Shown: positions 1-9,043 of the stretch, one piece after another
Numbering within the stretch: position 1 is the stretch's first letter
Layout: each line of letters begins with the position of its first letter
From: Parvimonas sp000223315
Lineage (GTDB): Bacteria; Bacillota; Clostridia; Tissierellales; Peptoniphilaceae
Assembly (NCBI GenBank): GCA_050262155.1
Contig: CP189843.1
Span: 1,364,001-1,428,000, forward strand
Length of the DNA stretch: 64,000 nucleotides
Direction: 5' to 3'
Program-made: the position numbers and the translations under genes
The notes under the pieces: model-generated
Told to the model about the DNA's origin: nothing
What the model saw: only the letters and a program-made list of their open reading frames with translations
Database searches by the model: none

Positions 1-882
1 AAGTCAAGAGGTTTTAAGGCAGAACCTTCACAAATTGTCATTTCAAGCGGATCCGAATATCTTTTTCAAATTATTTTTAAATTAATTTCAGGAAAATTCG
101 GAATTGAAGACCCGGGATACAGTATGCTTTCCAATATAATGGATACAAATGATATAAAATATGAATTTATTCCGGTTGACGAAAATGGAATGGATTTAGA
201 AAAATTAAAAAAGTCAAAATCGGATTTTTGTGTTATAACTCCTGCACATCAGTTTCCAACCGGAGTTATAATGAATATGCAAAGGCGTGTTGAGCTTTTG
301 AATATGAAAAAGATAAAATATGTAATTGAGGACGACTACGACAGTGAATTTAAGTACTCAAAAAGACCTGTTCCTGCATTAAAATCAATTGATGTGAATG
401 ATAAGGTAATTTATATAGGCTCTTTTTCAAAGTCAATCTCTCCTAGTTTTAGAGTTAGTTTTATGGTTCTCCCTTTTAATTTGGTTGAAAAATACAATAA
501 AATTTTTAAATTCTTTATCTGTCCTGTTTCAATTATGGTTCAAAAAATGCTTACCGCTTTTATAGAGACCGGAGAATTTGAAAAGCATCTAAACAGAATG
601 AGAAAAATTTATTCTAAAAAAAGACAATTATTAATTGATATGTTAAGCGAAAGAAAAGATATCACAATAAGAGGGGCGGATGCCGGACTTCATATAGTTT
701 TAGAATATCCTAAAAATTACTCGGAAGAATATATTGTAAAAAAAGCAAAAGAAAAAAAGATAAAAGTCTATGGACTTGGCTCTTATGGAACAAAAAGAGA
801 AATTCCTTCTATTTTATTAGGTTTTGCAACACTTAGTGAAGAAAAACTGAAAGAAGGAGTAAAATTATTTTTAGAAATTTAG
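1..882 (+). CDS. MocR/PdxR-type PLP-dependent regulator or aminotransferase, 3' part
   Basis: The reading frame is open from base 1, so the 5' end lies outside the window. The visible 293 residues form a fold-type I aminotransferase domain. The motif SFSKSISPSFRVSFM contains the lysine expected to bind pyridoxal phosphate, and IEDDYDSEF contains the cofactor-ring aspartate. The DDYDSEF and SFSKS..PS.R signatures are typical of MocR proteins, which join an N-terminal GntR winged helix to this domain. The HTH part would be upstream and is not visible, so a plain aminotransferase is possible. A GNAT gene follows 8 bases later, probably in the same transcript. Confidence 0.8.
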   Translation, partial: KSRGFKAEPSQIVISSGSEYLFQIIFKLISGKFGIEDPGYSMLSNIMDTNDIKYEFIPVDENGMDLEKLKKSKSDFCVITPAHQFPTGVIMNMQRRVELLNMKKIKYVIEDDYDSEFKYSKRPVPALKSIDVNDKVIYIGSFSKSISPSFRVSFMVLPFNLVEKYNKIFKFFICPVSIMVQKMLTAFIETGEFEKHLNRMRKIYSKKRQLLIDMLSERKDITIRGADAGLHIVLEYPKNYSEEYIVKKAKEKKIKVYGLGSYGTKREIPSILLGFATLSEEKLKEGVKLFLEI

Positions 883-890
883 GAGGATAT

Positions 891-1295
891 ATGGAATTAA
901 AAGAATTTAATTTTAATGAGTACTTTGATGATATAAAAAGAATCTTTAAATCTGCAAACTGGTCAGCATATCTAAAAGATGACGAAAAACTAAAAAGAGC
1001 TTTTGAAAATTCAATTTATCTTTTAGGTGCTTTCGATAACAGTAAATTAGTCGGCTTTATCCGTTGTGTAGGAGATGGCGAACATATACTTCTTATTCAA
1101 GACTTAATTGTAGATTCCAATTATTATAGACAGGGAATTGGAACAAAGCTGTTTAAGGCGGTTTCTGAAAAATATAAAGATGTTAGAACTTTTTGCCTTT
1201 TTACAGATATTCACGATATTAGAGATAATGAGTTTTATAAATCTGTGAAAATGGTAAAGATTGACAAAAAAGATATGCTTTCTTATATCAGATAA
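891..1295 (+). CDS. GNAT family N-acetyltransferase
   Basis: A 134-residue single-domain GNAT protein. The central part (LLIQDLIVDSNYYRQGIGTKL) matches acetyl-CoA binding motif A, with RQGIGTKL as the pyrophosphate loop (Q/RxxGxG/A). It starts at ATG behind AGGAGG (883-888), 8 bases after the upstream gene, so the two are co-transcribed. The substrate cannot be read from the sequence. Length is normal for a minimal GNAT. Confidence 0.85.
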   Translation: MELKEFNFNEYFDDIKRIFKSANWSAYLKDDEKLKRAFENSIYLLGAFDNSKLVGFIRCVGDGEHILLIQDLIVDSNYYRQGIGTKLFKAVSEKYKDVRTFCLFTDIHDIRDNEFYKSVKMVKIDKKDMLSYIR

Positions 1296-1305
1296 TTTTT
1301 TCAAT

Positions 1306-1336
1306 ATAAAAGCTGTGATTTTCTCACAGCTTTTAT
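1306..1336. terminator. Hairpin between convergent genes
   Basis: A perfect 13-bp stem (ATAAAAGCTGTGA / TCACAGCTTTTAT) with a 5-base loop sits between the GNAT gene (+) and the lipoprotein gene (-). The T-rich end of each arm suggests it works in both directions. Confidence 0.7.
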
Positions 1337-1367
1337 ATTCATCAGTTACTCTTTCCATCTATTTCAA

Positions 1368-2795
1368 TTATTTTTCAACAAGTTCGGCAGATTTATAGTT
1401 AATTTTATCTAATAAAAGATCCAAAGTCTGTTCTCCTGCCACCAATTTATATTTTTTATATTCTTTAATATCTTTTGTACTTACTATAACGGACTTATAT
1501 TCTGATTTTGGTTTATATTCCGCTAAAGTTTTTCCGTTTTCATCTAAAACTTTAAGATTTTCTTTAGTTTTTTTAGAAAAACTCATTAAAATACTTCCTT
1601 GAGTTGAAGAATCTCCAAAAGTCTTGGTCGTTGAACCATTACCAGTTGCGATAAATGTTCCTCCGGTTATTTTTGCAGAGCCTCCATAATTTATTGCTGA
1701 TTTATCATCATTATTTGAGCTCTCAACAAAAGTTTCTCCTCCGGAAATGGAAATATCTCCTTTAGAGTTAAGTCCATTATTTTTAGAGTGAATACTAACC
1801 TTTCCTCCTACTATTCGTATAAAAAGAGAATCCATTTCGGTATTTTTCTCGCTACTTGTAATTATGCCATCATCTTTCGAAACAACCCTTGTGTTTCCGC
1901 CTCTTATGTCTATATTTTCGCTTTCAATACCATTTTCTTCACTCTTAATATTTATTTTCCCATTATTTATTGTAACATTTGAGTTTGAATTTATACCGTC
2001 TTTACCCGCTGAAATATCTAATTTTCCATTTGCAATAAATACTGTGCCTTTTTTTTCATTACCTCGCACTTTTAAGCCTGTACCTTTTTCTCCCGCTTTG
2101 ATATCGTATTTACCATCAGCTATTGCTACAGAATTTTTTGCACTTATAGTATTTCCTGCAGTATCCATCGTATATTTTCCATCTACAAATACAACTTTAT
2201 CTTGAGACACAATTCCTCTACCATAAGGTGAAAGGAGATTTAAAATTCCCGTACCATTAAAACTCAAATCACTTTTTGAAAAAATAACTGAATCCTTATT
2301 GTCATCTTTACTAAAGTTTCCCTTTAGTTCTAATTTATTATTACTATCAGAAGCAAGAGTAATAATAGTCTTTTTAGCATTTTCAACTAAAATTAAATTT
2401 CCCTTTGAAGAAGAAATCTCCACTCCCTTAAAAACAAGCCTAACTTTATCATCACTTTTTGCATTAACTACAATCTGTCCTTCATCAAGTTTACCGGTTA
2501 AAATATAAGTTCCACCTGAAGAAATTGTTACAACATTTCCTGAAACACTAATATTTTTCCCTTTTATATTTGAAATATCGCTTAAATTCAAAACTGTACT
2601 ATTATTTTCATCAACCATTGCATCGTAATCATCATCTGAAAAAATATTTGACTTAGCATTTGAATTCGTTTTATTAATCTTCATATTTTGCATCGACTGT
2701 GTATTGGCTTCTTTAGTAGTTTTACTACAAGATATCAAACAACCGGACAATATCGCCAAGCTGAATAATTCAACTACCAATTTATTAGCTTTCAT
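1368..2795 (-). CDS. Carbohydrate-binding (Cthe_2159/DUF4353-type) lipoprotein
   Basis: A 475-residue secreted protein. The N-terminal signal has two adjacent lipobox-like sites (LSGC with Cys19, LISC with Cys23), so it should be a lipid-anchored surface protein. The rest is a run of short repeated strands of the type 'G.D.I.S...V.I..G...I' (residues ~80-400), the pattern of a right-handed beta-helix. This fits the carbohydrate-binding domain family first seen in clostridial Cthe_2159 (pectin-binding, related to polysaccharide lyases). The family name is recognised from the repeat style and start, not from a search. AAGGAGG precedes the ATG. It is monocistronic, and a large repeat block lies upstream. 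Confidence 0.75.
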   Translation of the reverse strand: MKANKLVVELFSLAILSGCLISCSKTTKEANTQSMQNMKINKTNSNAKSNIFSDDDYDAMVDENNSTVLNLSDISNIKGKNISVSGNVVTISSGGTYILTGKLDEGQIVVNAKSDDKVRLVFKGVEISSSKGNLILVENAKKTIITLASDSNNKLELKGNFSKDDNKDSVIFSKSDLSFNGTGILNLLSPYGRGIVSQDKVVFVDGKYTMDTAGNTISAKNSVAIADGKYDIKAGEKGTGLKVRGNEKKGTVFIANGKLDISAGKDGINSNSNVTINNGKINIKSEENGIESENIDIRGGNTRVVSKDDGIITSSEKNTEMDSLFIRIVGGKVSIHSKNNGLNSKGDISISGGETFVESSNNDDKSAINYGGSAKITGGTFIATGNGSTTKTFGDSSTQGSILMSFSKKTKENLKVLDENGKTLAEYKPKSEYKSVIVSTKDIKEYKKYKLVAGEQTLDLLLDKINYKSAELVEK

Positions 2796-2934
2796 ATGTC
2801 CTCCTTAATTCTATTTCAATACAATTAAACTTTTTACTTATTTTGTAATTATATTTTACAAAAGAAACCTTTGATTAACCTTAAATATATTTTTGTTTTA
2901 GAATTTTTTGAGTAAAATAAAAATAAAAAACGAT

Positions 2935-3545
2935 TAAAAAGATTTACATAGCGGATGTATCTACGATACATTTCACTTTTGCTTTTACATAAGCAAAAGT
3001 GTGAGATTTCCACAGTAGATTGTTGATTGTTTACAAGTAAACAATCAAATGAGATTTCTCCACTACACTCAGCTATGCTTCGTTTCGGTCGAAATGACGT
3101 ATTTGGAGAAATCTTCGATTAAGAGCTAGACGTTAAAAGTAAAAAAATTCAAAGATTATTATTAAAATTTCATAGAAAACAAAATGTTTCACGTCTTAGC
3201 ACTTTGAAGAGAAACACCCCCAACACGTCATCTCGAGCGTAGACAATCTTGCCCTAACTTTGTTTACTTGTAAACAAAAGTAGGTCTGACGGAGTCATTG
3301 TGTACAATGACTCTGGAGATCTCATAAAGCCCGGTAATTATATATGTAATTATTGTAGTTGACTATAATTTAATCAAACAAAAATGAGATTTCCATAGTA
3401 ATTGTATCTAGTGATACAACGACTCCGTCATACCTACTTTGTGTTTTTTAAGAGTAATAACACAAGTTAGGGCTAGATTAATTTCGCTCTGCTACAGTCG
3501 AAATGACTTATTTGGAGAAATCTTCGTTTAATAGCTGAACATGAA
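2935..3545. repeat. Family A mosaic hairpin repeat block, copy 1
   Basis: This gene-free stretch (2796-3643) is packed with short inverted repeats joined by conserved linkers. Examples are TGTATCTACGATACA, CACTTTTGCTT...AAGCAAAAGTG, GATTGTTTACAAGTAAACAATC, GTTTACTTGTAAAC and GAGTCATTGTGTACAATGACTC. The linkers GAGATTTC, CGAAATGACGTATTTGG, CCTAACTTTG, AGTAGGTCTGACG and CTCTGGAGATCTCA recur in the 29.66-30.88 kb block, in both orientations. No coding potential is seen. Confidence 0.8.
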
Positions 3546-3598
3546 TGGCAAATCAACTTAAAACGATTAGAAATATATAAAATTAAACTAGGTAAAAC

Positions 3599-3631
3599 AA
3601 AAAGAGCTATTAATTTAATAACAGCTCTTAT
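3599..3631 (-). terminator. Terminator of the two-component operon
   Basis: Stem AAGAGCTGTTATTA / TAATAGCTCTT followed by a T run on the minus strand, about 15 bases after the histidine kinase stop codon. Confidence 0.75.
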
Positions 3632-3643
3632 ATTCTTTAATTT

Positions 3644-4858
3644 TTAAAATTTAACTGTAAAAATAATTCTTTCTCCGTCAAAACTGTCTGCAGAAATTTT
3701 TCCCTTATGTTTTAAAACTATTGATTGGGCTATGGAAAGACCTATTCCATATCCACCGGTTTTACTATTTCTTGAACTATCTGCTCTGTAAAATCTTTCG
3801 AATAATACATTATAATTCTTGACTTCTAAATTATCCGCTTCATTTTCAACTGTAAATACAATTCTTTTGTTTTGTTTTATAAGTTTTACATTTATATCAC
3901 TTTTTTCTCTTGCATATTTTATAGCGTTGTCGAGTAAAATTCCTATAACCTGTCTAATTAACTTTTCATTTCCCTTAAACGAAATTCCTGATTCAATATC
4001 TGTAATAATATCTTTATCCAAACTTAAAGCATAGTCTTTAACATCCGTAACACAATCGGTTAATACATCTGAAAAAGAAAAATCTGTCTTTTCAAGATTA
4101 TCGGACTCTTCAAGTTTTGTAAGAGAGATTAAATTTCCGATAAGACCATTTAATCTATTTACCTGCTTGTGAATATTACCCGTCCATTTACTTTCTCCGC
4201 TTTCCATTTCAAGTACATCGGCACTTGTCTTTATTATGGCAAGTGGAGTTTTTAACTCATGACTTGCATCGGTGATAAAAGCATTTTGCTTTTCATAAGC
4301 CTGAACCATCGGTGCAACCGCCTTTTTAGATAGAACAAATGAAAAAAGAGCAACAAATCCTAAAACGAAAACACTGATTACAACACTGTTTCCAAGATTT
4401 GAATAAAAGACGTCATAATCCTTTACAACATCTACAAAGGCAATTAATTTTCCATTGTCCGTATTTTCAACCATATATTTAAAGCCCTTATAATATCCAC
4501 TTGTTTTTCCCTTTGCCAAGACAGTTTTGGCATATTCAACCGCTTCAGATGCACTTGTAAAAAAAACATCATCTGTATTAACTGTTACTACATTTTTCTT
4601 ATTGTCAGTCTTAACAGTAAAAAATCTGTTAGAAAAGTTTTTAAGATAGAGTGTCTTTTTTTCATCCGAATTTTCATTAATTACTGCAAAACTTGGCATA
4701 ACTCCGTTATTTTCTACCAATGTCTTAAGCAATTCGTCAGAGCTGTGATTAATATTATAAAAGTTTGCAATATTGACAAAAGCCATTATTGACAAAACTA
4801 CAATCGATATAATTCCAACTGAAAAATAGATAAACTTTTTTCTAAGTTTAATTTCCAT
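3644..4858 (-). CDS. Sensor histidine kinase
   Basis: A 404-residue membrane kinase. TM1 is at ~10-31, an extracellular sensor of ~125 residues follows, and TM2 is at ~156-177. The HisKA motif TDASHELKTPLAIIK has phospho-acceptor His200. The HATPase domain has N-box LLDNAIKYA and G-boxes GGYGIGLSIA. There is no clear HAMP domain: only ~20 residues separate TM2 from the dimerisation helix. Its ATG lies inside the end of the response-regulator gene (11-base overlap), so translation is coupled. The signal sensed is unknown. Confidence 0.92.
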   Translation of the reverse strand: MEIKLRKKFIYFSVGIISIVVLSIMAFVNIANFYNINHSSDELLKTLVENNGVMPSFAVINENSDEKKTLYLKNFSNRFFTVKTDNKKNVVTVNTDDVFFTSASEAVEYAKTVLAKGKTSGYYKGFKYMVENTDNGKLIAFVDVVKDYDVFYSNLGNSVVISVFVLGFVALFSFVLSKKAVAPMVQAYEKQNAFITDASHELKTPLAIIKTSADVLEMESGESKWTGNIHKQVNRLNGLIGNLISLTKLEESDNLEKTDFSFSDVLTDCVTDVKDYALSLDKDIITDIESGISFKGNEKLIRQVIGILLDNAIKYAREKSDINVKLIKQNKRIVFTVENEADNLEVKNYNVLFERFYRADSSRNSKTGGYGIGLSIAQSIVLKHKGKISADSFDGERIIFTVKF

Positions 4859-5528
4859 TTATAGCCTCCAAAGAATAGCCTACATTTCTGGTTACTTTAA
4901 TTTCTGCATTGGCTTCCAACTTTGCAAGTTTTTTTCTTAAATATGAAATATAAACCCAAACAACACTTATGTCGGAATCCGTATCATAACCCCAGATTTT
5001 ATCCATAAAAGTATCTGCAGAAATTATATTTGAAGGTGTTGACATAAGCATTTCAAGCATTTGAAATTCCTTATTTGTAAGTTTATAACTACCTTTTGCA
5101 GAAGATAATTCAAAAGTTGTTCTATTCAAAGTAATATTTCCAAATGTCAAAACATTATCCGTAATATTTTCTTTTCTTCTAGTTATAGCTCTAAGTCTTG
5201 CAAGAAGCTCTTTAACTTCAAAAGGCTTAGTAAGATAATCATCCGCACCACTATCAAGTCCAACAATCTTATCATCAAGTTCTGACTTTGCAGTAAGCAT
5301 AATAACCGGAATACTGTTTCCCTGTTCCCTTATAGTTTTTAAAACTGTAATGCCATCAACCTTTGGCATCATAATATCTAAAACAACGGCATCATAATTT
5401 TCAGCTTCCAAATAAGTAAGTGCTTCCTCGCCGTCATAAACAACATCAACTGAATATTTATTTCCTTTCAAAATAGCAGAAAGTCCATCTGCTAAATCAA
5501 TTTCATCTTCACAAATTAAAATTCTCAT
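4848..5528 (-). CDS. OmpR/PhoB-family response regulator
   Basis: 226 residues. The receiver domain has the acidic pair Glu7/Asp8, phospho-acceptor Asp51 (VVLDIMMPKVDG), and the conserved Thr and Lys in VIMLTAK and YLTKPFE. A winged-helix DNA-binding domain (~residues 125-222, ending VRNVGYSLE-like) follows. It is the first gene of a two-gene operon with the histidine kinase. The likely targets are not visible in the sequence. Confidence 0.93.
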   Translation of the reverse strand: MRILICEDEIDLADGLSAILKGNKYSVDVVYDGEEALTYLEAENYDAVVLDIMMPKVDGITVLKTIREQGNSIPVIMLTAKSELDDKIVGLDSGADDYLTKPFEVKELLARLRAITRRKENITDNVLTFGNITLNRTTFELSSAKGSYKLTNKEFQMLEMLMSTPSNIISADTFMDKIWGYDTDSDISVVWVYISYLRKKLAKLEANAEIKVTRNVGYSLEAINGN

Positions 5529-5540
5529 AAAATCACCCCG

Positions 5541-5573
5541 TATTTATATACTATAACATATTTATACTATAAC
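5541..5573 (-). promoter_or_regulatory. Direct repeats upstream of response regulator
   Basis: Two copies of GTTATAGTATA spaced 16 bases apart lie just upstream of the response-regulator start. They contain possible -10 hexamers. The spacing would allow two regulator monomers to bind one helix face, so autoregulation is a guess. Confidence 0.3.
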
Positions 5574-5605
5574 AGTATAACCTTAAAACAACTTAAAATC
5601 AAGTA

Positions 5606-5634
5606 CAAAAAAATGAGATTTAACATCTCACTTT
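5606..5634 (-). terminator. Terminator of the polysaccharide operon
   Basis: Minus-strand stem TGAGAT-GTTAA-ATCTCA followed by TTTTTTTG, 85 bases after the rmlA stop codon. It closes the long operon. Confidence 0.7.
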
Positions 5635-5718
5635 TATCTTTTTACTCTTCTGTATCCTGTTTTTATATAATATCCAGTCAAGTAATATGACTAATTGTCA
5701 AATGAATAAAATGAATTT

Positions 5719-6588
5719 TTATTTTTCATTTGCAATTCTGATTAAATATTCTCCATAATCACTTTTCAAAAGTTGTTGTGCCAATTTTAAAAGCTGTTCT
5801 TTATCTATATAGCCCATTCTAAAAGCTATTTCCTCTATGCAAGATATATATAAACCAGCTCTTTTTTGTACAGTATGAACAAAATTACCTGCCTCAATTA
5901 ACCCTTCGTGAGTTCCTGTATCAAGCCAAGACATCCCCCTTCCTAAAAGGTTTACTTTTAGTTTTCCTCTTTTTAAGTATTCCTCATTAACTGAAGTTAT
6001 TTCCAACTCTCCTCTTTTTGAAGGTTTAATTTTCTTTGCAATTTCAATTACATCATTATCATAGAAATATAAACCCGGAATAGCATAATTTGATTTTGGA
6101 TCTTTAGGTTTTTCTTCCAATCCAACAACTTTATGATTTTCATCAAACTCAACAACCCCAAATTCGCTAGGATTTTTTACATAGTATCCAAAAATTTCTG
6201 CACCTTCATCTAATGAAGCTGATTTTTGCAAAACATAAGAAAAACCTCTTCCATAAAATACATTATCCCCTAGAACAAGACAAACTTTATCATCTCCGAT
6301 AAATTCCTCTCCCAATATAAATGCTTCTGCAATTCCATTCGGTTCTTTTTGAACCATATAGCTTATAGACAAACCATAATCTGAACCGTCCTCTAAAAGT
6401 TCTTGATAAAAAGGTAAATCTCTTTCAGTTGAAATTATCAAAATTTCTTTAATTCCGGCTAACATCAATGTTGATAAGGGATAGTAAATCATAGGTTTAT
6501 CATAAATAGGCAATATCTGCTTTGATATTGATTTAGTTATAGGATATAGCCTAGTTCCCGCTCTCCCTGCTAAAATTATTCCTTTCAT
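5719..6588 (-). CDS. rfbA: Glucose-1-phosphate thymidylyltransferase
   Basis: A 289-residue RmlA, the usual length. It makes dTDP-glucose from dTTP and glucose-1-phosphate, the first step to dTDP-6-deoxysugars. Seen: nucleotide loop GRAGTRLYP, SKQILPIYDKPMIYYPL, VLGDNVFYG, and the C-terminal GMSWLDTGTHEGLIEA. The loop normally reads GGxGTRL; here the second glycine is Arg9. The rest is canonical, so activity is likely. It is the last gene of the operon, separated from rfbB and rfbC by twelve genes. Confidence 0.93.
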   Translation of the reverse strand: MKGIILAGRAGTRLYPITKSISKQILPIYDKPMIYYPLSTLMLAGIKEILIISTERDLPFYQELLEDGSDYGLSISYMVQKEPNGIAEAFILGEEFIGDDKVCLVLGDNVFYGRGFSYVLQKSASLDEGAEIFGYYVKNPSEFGVVEFDENHKVVGLEEKPKDPKSNYAIPGLYFYDNDVIEIAKKIKPSKRGELEITSVNEEYLKRGKLKVNLLGRGMSWLDTGTHEGLIEAGNFVHTVQKRAGLYISCIEEIAFRMGYIDKEQLLKLAQQLLKSDYGEYLIRIANEK

Positions 6589-6610
6589 AAATCCTCCTAA
6601 AAATAATATA

Positions 6611-7600
6611 TTATAAAGCTAATAAAAATTTTATATTATTAAAAATATAATCCATATCATCAAAATTATAACGTTGATCAACAGGTATTGGCAAAATATC
6701 TCTTGCAAATACAAATTCCAACATTTCCTCGCTACATTCCTGCAAAACGTTAGGCCAAAGAGTTGGAATAAAAATTTTTCTTTTTATTAATTCTTTTTTT
6801 AAATTTTCTGAAGATAATTTATACTTTTTATTATCAATCAATAAGGGATAAGAAAAAGCTCCCTTTACTAATCTAATATCCAACTCATTTATGCTTGATA
6901 GTTTACTATGTATATATTTAAAATTATCCGTTCTAATATTTTCTATCTCTCCAAAATTTAAAGAATAAAGTATATTCTCAGTTAATTTTGATATATATTT
7001 TATTCCTTCAGTTTCAAATCTTTCATTATTTTTGACAAAATCCGAATAAAATTCCGTACTTGAATTTTCAAATCTTCCGAGTAAAAAATTCATTTTATCA
7101 AAAGCTTTGTCAATTTCTAAATCTTCTTCCAACACAGTATCTGTATACAAAACAGCTCCGTCGGATACTCCAAAAAATTTTCTAAAGGTATATATAGTAT
7201 CTGAATTTTCCAAAGGTTCATTAAAAAATGCTTGAGCATTGTCAATAATAATTCTATTTTTATATTTTTCAATAAAAAATTCAATATTTTTCAAAGATAA
7301 CTGCCCATAAAAATTAGTAAGATAAAAAAACTCTCCATCTTGTAATTCTACATCCAATGGTAAAAAAATTTTATTAATATTATAAAACCTCATTTTTACA
7401 TTATACTTTTTACAGATTTTTGTTATAGAATCACAATTAAAATACGGTAATAATATTTTTTTTATCCCTTTAGCCCTAATCAAATAAGCAAGTGCAGAAC
7501 GACCGCTATTTAATTTTACAACATTTAAATTTTTAGGTGCTTTGTGAAAATCAAAACTTTTAAAATGTTCAAATTCTAAATATCCACCAATTTCTTTCAT
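6611..7600 (-). CDS. DegT/DnrJ-like PLP-dependent protein of polysaccharide loci
   Basis: 329 residues. The start EIGGYLEFE and the stretch KLNSGRSALAYLI...KKILLPYFNCDSI resemble a divergent branch of DegT/DnrJ/EryC1 aminotransferases found in O-antigen and capsule loci. IIIDNAQAFF would hold the cofactor-ring aspartate. FRKFFGVSDGAVLYT offers a lysine in the expected Schiff-base region. It is shorter than usual sugar aminotransferases, and its substrate is unknown. It lies between wzx and rfbA in the operon. Confidence 0.6.
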   Translation of the reverse strand: MKEIGGYLEFEHFKSFDFHKAPKNLNVVKLNSGRSALAYLIRAKGIKKILLPYFNCDSITKICKKYNVKMRFYNINKIFLPLDVELQDGEFFYLTNFYGQLSLKNIEFFIEKYKNRIIIDNAQAFFNEPLENSDTIYTFRKFFGVSDGAVLYTDTVLEEDLEIDKAFDKMNFLLGRFENSSTEFYSDFVKNNERFETEGIKYISKLTENILYSLNFGEIENIRTDNFKYIHSKLSSINELDIRLVKGAFSYPLLIDNKKYKLSSENLKKELIKRKIFIPTLWPNVLQECSEEMLEFVFARDILPIPVDQRYNFDDMDYIFNNIKFLLAL

Positions 7601-7619
7601 ATACCCTCCTAAAAATTTT

Positions 7620-9041
7620 CTATCTTTTCAAAATCTCTAATACTTTTGATTTATTTTTATATGCGAAATATAATATCCCAATTCCGTAAAAAATAATTAT
7701 AAAATATCTAATAAATAGCATTTTATAAACCAAATTAAATATAAATGAAAGAGTTGTAAATGTAATTAATACAACAAGTATATATTTTATATCATAAACA
7801 AATTGCATTTTCATAAATTTTACCAAATAATAATGTAAAACAAACAAAACAGCATATCCTACCAATGTTGTATATGCGGCAATGATATATCCATATTCAG
7901 GCAACATTGGAATAAATATAAAATTAAGTATTATATTTAAAATCGTTGCAATGATAGTAGCTACTGCAACACTAATTGTTCTCTTTTTATAAAACTCTAT
8001 ATTTACATACATTGTATAAATGAATTCAAAAACACAACTGGTTATAAGAGGTGGTAGACAGTAAACTGCTGCCATATACTGCTTTCCTCCTAAAATATAA
8101 ATAAGTTCAGGAACTACCATAAGAACCCCTGTACTTATAATAAAAAATATTCCTATATATATTTTTGAAACTTTTTTAATTTCTGAATATTTTTCATAAT
8201 GCAAGGATTCAAGTAACCATGGAGCCCATGCTTTATTCATAGAATCATATAAAATTGTAACTATATTATAACAACTATAGGCAATACTATAAATAGCCGT
8301 ATATTCAGCTCCGCTAATTTTGGTTATTATAACTTTATCAGATGCACTTAAAAGATAAATTGACAACACATGTGGAACAAGCGGTAAACAAATAACCGTT
8401 GCATATTTCCAATATTTAAATTTTATCTTTTTCCCAATATATACCAAATAAATATAAATTATTATTCCGATAATAATTTGTGGAATATATGTTCCAACAA
8501 ATCTTCCCAACAATTTGTCATTCATAAACAAAACCAACACTAAAGACAAAAAAGTTGAAACTACTATGGAAATTCCCGTTAGTACAACAAAAAATTTATA
8601 CTTAAAAAATGCTCTTTGTTTTGTAATTAACATTAAGTATGCAGGATAAACCAATAAATATATAAACATAATATTTATATATTTCATTTCCATTTGAAAT
8701 AAGTTTATAAAAAAACCTTGAAATACAAAAACAATAATATATAAAATTATGGTAACAAATGTAGTCATTGATAAAATAGACCAAATATAACTATCTATAT
8801 CATCTTCATGTTCCAATTTTGAACGTATTATTGAAGAATGTAAATCTAATGCAGTAAGTACGCTTAATATACTAATCCAAGATGTCATATTACTGAAACT
8901 TCCAACTTCAGACTTTGTAAGCAATCTTGTAAAAATAGGAGTAGTAATAAAAGCCATCCCTCTAAATATAAAATTGCATATAGTATACCATATTCCTGCT
9001 TTTGCTACTATATTCCCACTCTTTCCTTTATTTTCTTCCAA
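7620..9041 (-). CDS. Wzx-type polysaccharide flippase (MATE/MOP superfamily)
   Basis: A 473-residue integral membrane protein with about 12-14 hydrophobic segments. It starts with the family hallmark of an amphipathic helix before TM1 (AKAGIWYTICNFIFRGMAFITTPIFTRLLT). It should flip the undecaprenyl-linked repeat unit outward. It overlaps no neighbour but lies 2 bases from the polymerase gene, so the two are translated together. Confidence 0.88.
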   Translation of the reverse strand: MEENKGKSGNIVAKAGIWYTICNFIFRGMAFITTPIFTRLLTKSEVGSFSNMTSWISILSVLTALDLHSSIIRSKLEHEDDIDSYIWSILSMTTFVTIILYIIVFVFQGFFINLFQMEMKYINIMFIYLLVYPAYLMLITKQRAFFKYKFFVVLTGISIVVSTFLSLVLVLFMNDKLLGRFVGTYIPQIIIGIIIYIYLVYIGKKIKFKYWKYATVICLPLVPHVLSIYLLSASDKVIITKISGAEYTAIYSIAYSCYNIVTILYDSMNKAWAPWLLESLHYEKYSEIKKVSKIYIGIFFIISTGVLMVVPELIYILGGKQYMAAVYCLPPLITSCVFEFIYTMYVNIEFYKKRTISVAVATIIATILNIILNFIFIPMLPEYGYIIAAYTTLVGYAVLFVLHYYLVKFMKMQFVYDIKYILVVLITFTTLSFIFNLVYKMLFIRYFIIIFYGIGILYFAYKNKSKVLEILKR

Positions 9042-9043
9042 GA

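Noticed and set aside
2935..3545. CRISPR array
   Set aside because: Repeats are hairpin modules of uneven size and orientation, with no regular spacers, and no cas genes are in the window.
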